Shown here in pieces: positions 61,160 through 64,000 of a DNA stretch of 64,000 bases. Source of the DNA: Cadophora sp. MPI-SDFR-AT-0126 (lineage: Eukaryota; Ascomycota; Leotiomycetes; Helotiales; Ploettnerulaceae); assembly GCA_020747065.1 (NCBI GenBank), contig JAGMVK010000005.1, positions 1,860,001 through 1,924,000 of the forward strand, written 5' to 3'. The position numbers were made by a program, and so were the translations under genes. The notes under the pieces were generated by a model. It did no database searches and was not told the origin of the DNA. It saw nothing but the letters and a program-made list of their open reading frames with translations. Every line of letters begins with the position of its first letter. Within the stretch, counting starts at the first letter, position 1.

Positions 61160-62639
61160 ATGGCTGGAGGAGTTCCTCTCGCAGCTCCTACACTCGCCTC
61201 AGGCTTCCTGACTGGCAGAGCCCTCATCTTTCCTCTATCCCTTGTCATCTCGCTCTTCTTCCTATGGGGTTTCTCGTACGGTCTCCTCGATGTGCTTAAC
61301 AAGCATTTCCAAACTGTCCTCGATATCACGAAACTCGAATCAACCGGTCTACAAGTCGTCTACTTCGGAGGTGGTTATCTTCTCTTCTCGCCTGTGGCCG
61401 CAGAAGTTATGAAGAGAAAGGGTTACAAGGTCACCATTCTCATGGGTCTTTCTCTGTACTCCCTCGGTGCGATCTTTTTCTGGCCAACTGCACATTTCTC
61501 AACTTATGAGCACCGCTATGCATCCTTTGGAGGATTCTGTGCTTGCACTCTCGTCATTGCCTGTGGTCTTGCTACCCTTGAGACTGCCGCCAACTCTTAC
61601 GCTGTTGTCATCGGTGACCCAGCATCCGCGTCTGCTCGTCTCCAGTTCTGCCAATCTTGGAACGGAGTCGCCTCGTTTATCGGTCCCCTCATCGCGTCCA
61701 AGTTTTTCTTTACAGGAAAGAACGCCCACAACCTTACCAACGTTCAGTTTGTTTATCTAGCAGTGGCCTGCGCCGGTGTCGCTATTGCCGTTCTCTTCCT
61801 CGTTGCCAAACTCCCAGAAGTGTCGGAGGAGATGCTCAACTCGTCCACTGTTGAGAACTTCGCTACTGATGAGTTCGGCAACGAGGTTGGACAGGGCCCT
61901 CTCTACAAGCAATACAACATGATCTTCGCCTTCGTCGCTCAGTTCTGCTACGTCGGCGCGCAGGTCACGATAGCTTCCTTCTTTATCAATTACGCCACAG
62001 AGAATGCCTCCTTCACCTCAGCACAAGCTTCTAACATGTTGTCGTACGCTCTGATCACCTTCACCGTGGGCCGTTTCGTCGCAACCGCGCTCGCCACCGT
62101 TTTCCAGGCGGATTTCCTCTTGATGGTATATGCAGCCATCGCCATTGCCATGAACGCTGTAATCTGCGCCGTCAAGGGTAATGGTTCTGTTGGTGTCTTG
62201 ATCGCCATCTTCTTCTTCGAGGCTCCCATGTATCCCACTCTCTTCACACTCGGTACTGCCAACCTTGGACGCCACACCCGCCGTGGTGCTGGTATCTTGG
62301 TTATGGGTGTTTCTGGAGGAGCAGGTCAGTCCATTTCCCCTAAACCTTTGTCCGCATCACCTGCTAACTGCTGATCTAGTTTTCCCACCTATCCAAGGAG
62401 CCATCGCCGATGCAGTCAATACTCGCATCTCATACCTTGTACCATTGGTCGGCTTCGTCTATGTTCTTGGATATGTTATTGCTCACTGGCTCCGCACCGG
62501 CAAGCACATCATGCGCGTCAAGAATGTTGTCGGAGCTTCCACTACCCCAGCTGTCGCTGGTTCCGGTGTCACTGAGATCTACTACAATGGAGAGAAAGAC
62601 ACCAAGGTCGAGGAAGCTGAGCTGTCAAGATCTTCCTAG
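61160..62639 (+). CDS. MFS sugar permease, FucP (fucose/glucose/galactose) family
   Basis: Exons 61160-62324 and 62380-62639, 474 residues, the usual size. Family marks: LSLVISLFFLWGFSYGLLDVLNKHFQ (first helix; FFLWGF and LN.HFQ are typical of FucP), then VVYFGGGYLLFSPVAAEVMKRKGYK, GLATLETAANSYAVVIGDP and RLQFCQSWNGVASFIGPL. Later helices include EAPMYPTLFTLGTANLGRHTRRGAGILVMGVSGGA and FPPIQGAIAD. Twelve membrane segments can be counted roughly. It would bring a hexose or deoxyhexose across the plasma membrane with protons; the exact sugar is not readable. The intron sits inside the conserved GGA-VFPP block and joins in phase. No neighbouring sugar-catabolic gene is in the window. Confidence 0.92.
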
Positions 62640-63249
62640 ACGGAGTGATTGCATTGGAGTAAATATTTTGAGATACCCAAGGGAAAGTGAGGGAGTTGGG
62701 GATTTGTACATATTGGAGTGAGGGGTTGGTTTCATTTAGATTATGACTTGTCTATGATAGAGCCCTCAAGGGCATAGAGATATAGAAGCTATGAGATGCC
62801 ATGAATAAAAATAGACAGATTTGAAACCTCACGGATCATTATTTTCCGATCCTTCGCTCTCACTCGCTTCGAGGGTTGATTATAAACAGCCCTTTTTAGG
62901 CGAGCACTTTATCACATGACCATGTCAAGGGGACCAACTTTTGCACGCCAATTCTTTCTTATGCGTGGCGCTTTCTTGTTGTGAACTTTTTATCAGTTCG
63001 AAAGCACGATCACGTTAGAGAGCACACATTGATCTCAAGAAAGAAGAGAATGCTCAAAATGTCACGATGGAAGGTGAGTGAAGTCTGGATGTGAAGTTCG
63101 TCGACTTCGTCCACCATTAACGTGGATAAATCCAGAGATCGGCAATACCCTTCTCCCATGTCGATGGGGATAGCATTTGGTGCAAAGCTATCTTGATGTC
63201 AGATGTTTTCTTGGAAATTTGGATGTGAAGTGCTCACCACAGCACCTTC
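62640..63249. other. Convergent 3' region
   Basis: About 610 nt between the stop of the FucP-like gene and the stop of the minus-strand unknown gene. No gene is recognised. Confidence 0.45.
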
Positions 63250-63902
63250 TTACTGCTCCTCAATCTTGACCTTCTCCTCCTCCTCGACCTCCTCCTTGAT
63301 CTCCTCCTTGATCTCCTCTTTACCCTTTGCCTCATCCTCTTCCTTGACCTCACGCTGGGCTGACTCGGGGTGCTCCCAGGACTCCGGGCAATTTCCGAAG
63401 CCATTGCCATGCAATGGATAGCCATTGTCCATCGCAACGGCGACGAATCGTCCACCCACGATCCCCTCTCTTCCTCGCCCATTCGACCAGGGGTCTACGA
63501 AGTTGGGGTCTCCGTAGACGCCCTTGAGCGGATCTCTTCGATGTTTATTGCCAGCGCCTATAGTGTGGCCCCGAAGCCACTCTCCAGTCTCCTTCTTGAC
63601 GTGCTGGGCCCAAAGAACCCACAGGTGCTCGTCCAACGTAATGCCCTCGCAGAGGGAGGCTGTGGTACATCCACTTCCCGTGAGCGAAGCACCTGCTTTG
63701 TCAATTGCGAGGTTGAGGCGGCCGGAGTCGGAGAAGGCGGAGGACACCTCGTGGATCTGGCCGGGATTTCTTTGGAAACTGATTGCGCCGGCATGGTACC
63801 ACCTATTGAAGATCGAATGTTAGTGTTTGCATCGTAGAAAATTGATCAGTTGTAGATATAGGAAACTTACTTCTCGATCTGGTCTCTCTTGGTGGGTGCC
63901 AT
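63250..63902 (-). CDS. Conserved-looking unknown with Lys/Glu-repeat tail
   Basis: Exons (minus strand): 63902-63871 and 63802-63250, 194 residues. The first exon codes only MAPTKRDQIE and the split Lys codon; the intron GTAAGT...AATAG is 68 nt. The body (~residues 11-150) has a compact mixed composition with WYHAGAISFQRNPGQIHEV, LDEHLWVLWAQHVKKETGEW and GGRFVAVAMDNGYPLHGNGFG. The last ~40 residues are an acidic/basic repeat (EEIK, EEVEEEE) encoded by tandem CTCCTTGAT-like units at about 63275-63335, which may vary in length. There is no signal peptide or membrane segment. I do not recognise the family. The start is chosen because it gives the only in-phase ATG exon upstream. Confidence 0.65.
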
Positions 63903-64000
63903 CTTGCTCAGATTGTTTGGTTTGTTAGATTTTGAGATGATTGGATTTTTGTAAGATCGACTTTTGCTGTTTTGGGAGCGTGAAGTTCAGAGCTGGCAGG

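Noticed and set aside
63275..63335. Tandem CTCCTTGAT-like units as an independent microsatellite
   Set aside because: They encode the Lys/Glu tail of the minus-strand gene and keep its frame.
1..64000. CRISPR arrays, bacterial operons, rRNA, tRNA genes or intact transposons
   Set aside because: No regular direct repeats, no cloverleaf, no terminal inverted repeats with transposase seen; the gene structure is eukaryotic.

Overview
The window looks like nuclear DNA of a filamentous ascomycete (Pezizomycotina; possibly Leotiomycetes, which is a guess). Genes are split by 44-80 nt GT-AG introns. Fungal families are present: a HET-domain protein, an APSES/ankyrin cell-cycle factor, a ferrichrome-type NRPS, SidA, a DUF1996 protein and a Dal5-type permease. 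I rebuilt gene models by hand from donor, acceptor and reading phase; every multi-exon model listed as intact closes in frame.

Layout. 0.3-1.3 kb: a Gly/Met-rich hypothetical (-). 2.9-7.4 kb: a GYF-domain protein (+) with one frameshift at a C8 run. 7.9-10.8 kb: an Emw1/TTC27-like TPR protein (+). 11.0-35.5 kb: a siderophore cluster made of sidA-type ornithine N5-monooxygenase (-), a full-length ABCB exporter (-, 8 exons) and a 4843-residue NRPS (+, 3 exons). The NRPS order is A-T-C-A-T-C-T-C-A-T-C-T-C-T-C. 36.3-38.1 kb: an ACS-family MFS permease (+). 38.2-39.3 kb: an NAD-dependent epimerase (-) with a late frameshift. 39.8-41.4 kb: a HET protein (+). 42.8-44.6 kb: an FAD amine/polyamine oxidase (-, with a GC-AG intron), divergent from a diamine-acetyltransferase-like GNAT (+) at 45.5 kb. 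46.2-47.6 kb: an LYR-motif protein (-). 48.2-51.0 kb: an Mbp1-like factor (+). 51.6-52.9 kb: a secreted DUF1996 protein (-). 54.0 kb: an 8-cysteine small secreted protein (+). 55.1-57.1 kb: a decayed L-amino-acid-oxidase gene (+). 58.3 kb: a small NTF2/SnoaL-like protein (+). 61.2-62.6 kb: a FucP-type MFS sugar permease (+). 63.2-63.9 kb: a Lys/Glu-tailed unknown (-).

How genes work together. SidA makes N5-hydroxyornithine, and the NRPS would assemble three acylated hydroxyornithines with small amino acids into a cyclic ferrichrome-type hexapeptide. The ABC protein could move the product or its iron complex. The two intergenic gaps of this cluster hold seven perfect ATCWGATAA motifs, the consensus of the iron-responsive GATA repressor SreA. 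About 0.06 would be expected by chance, so the three genes are very likely one iron-controlled regulon. No hydroxyornithine acyltransferase is in the window.

Other signals: two MluI cell-cycle boxes and several near matches before the Mbp1-like gene, a divergent polyamine acetylation/oxidation pair, and two isolated single-base frameshifts that may be sequence errors.
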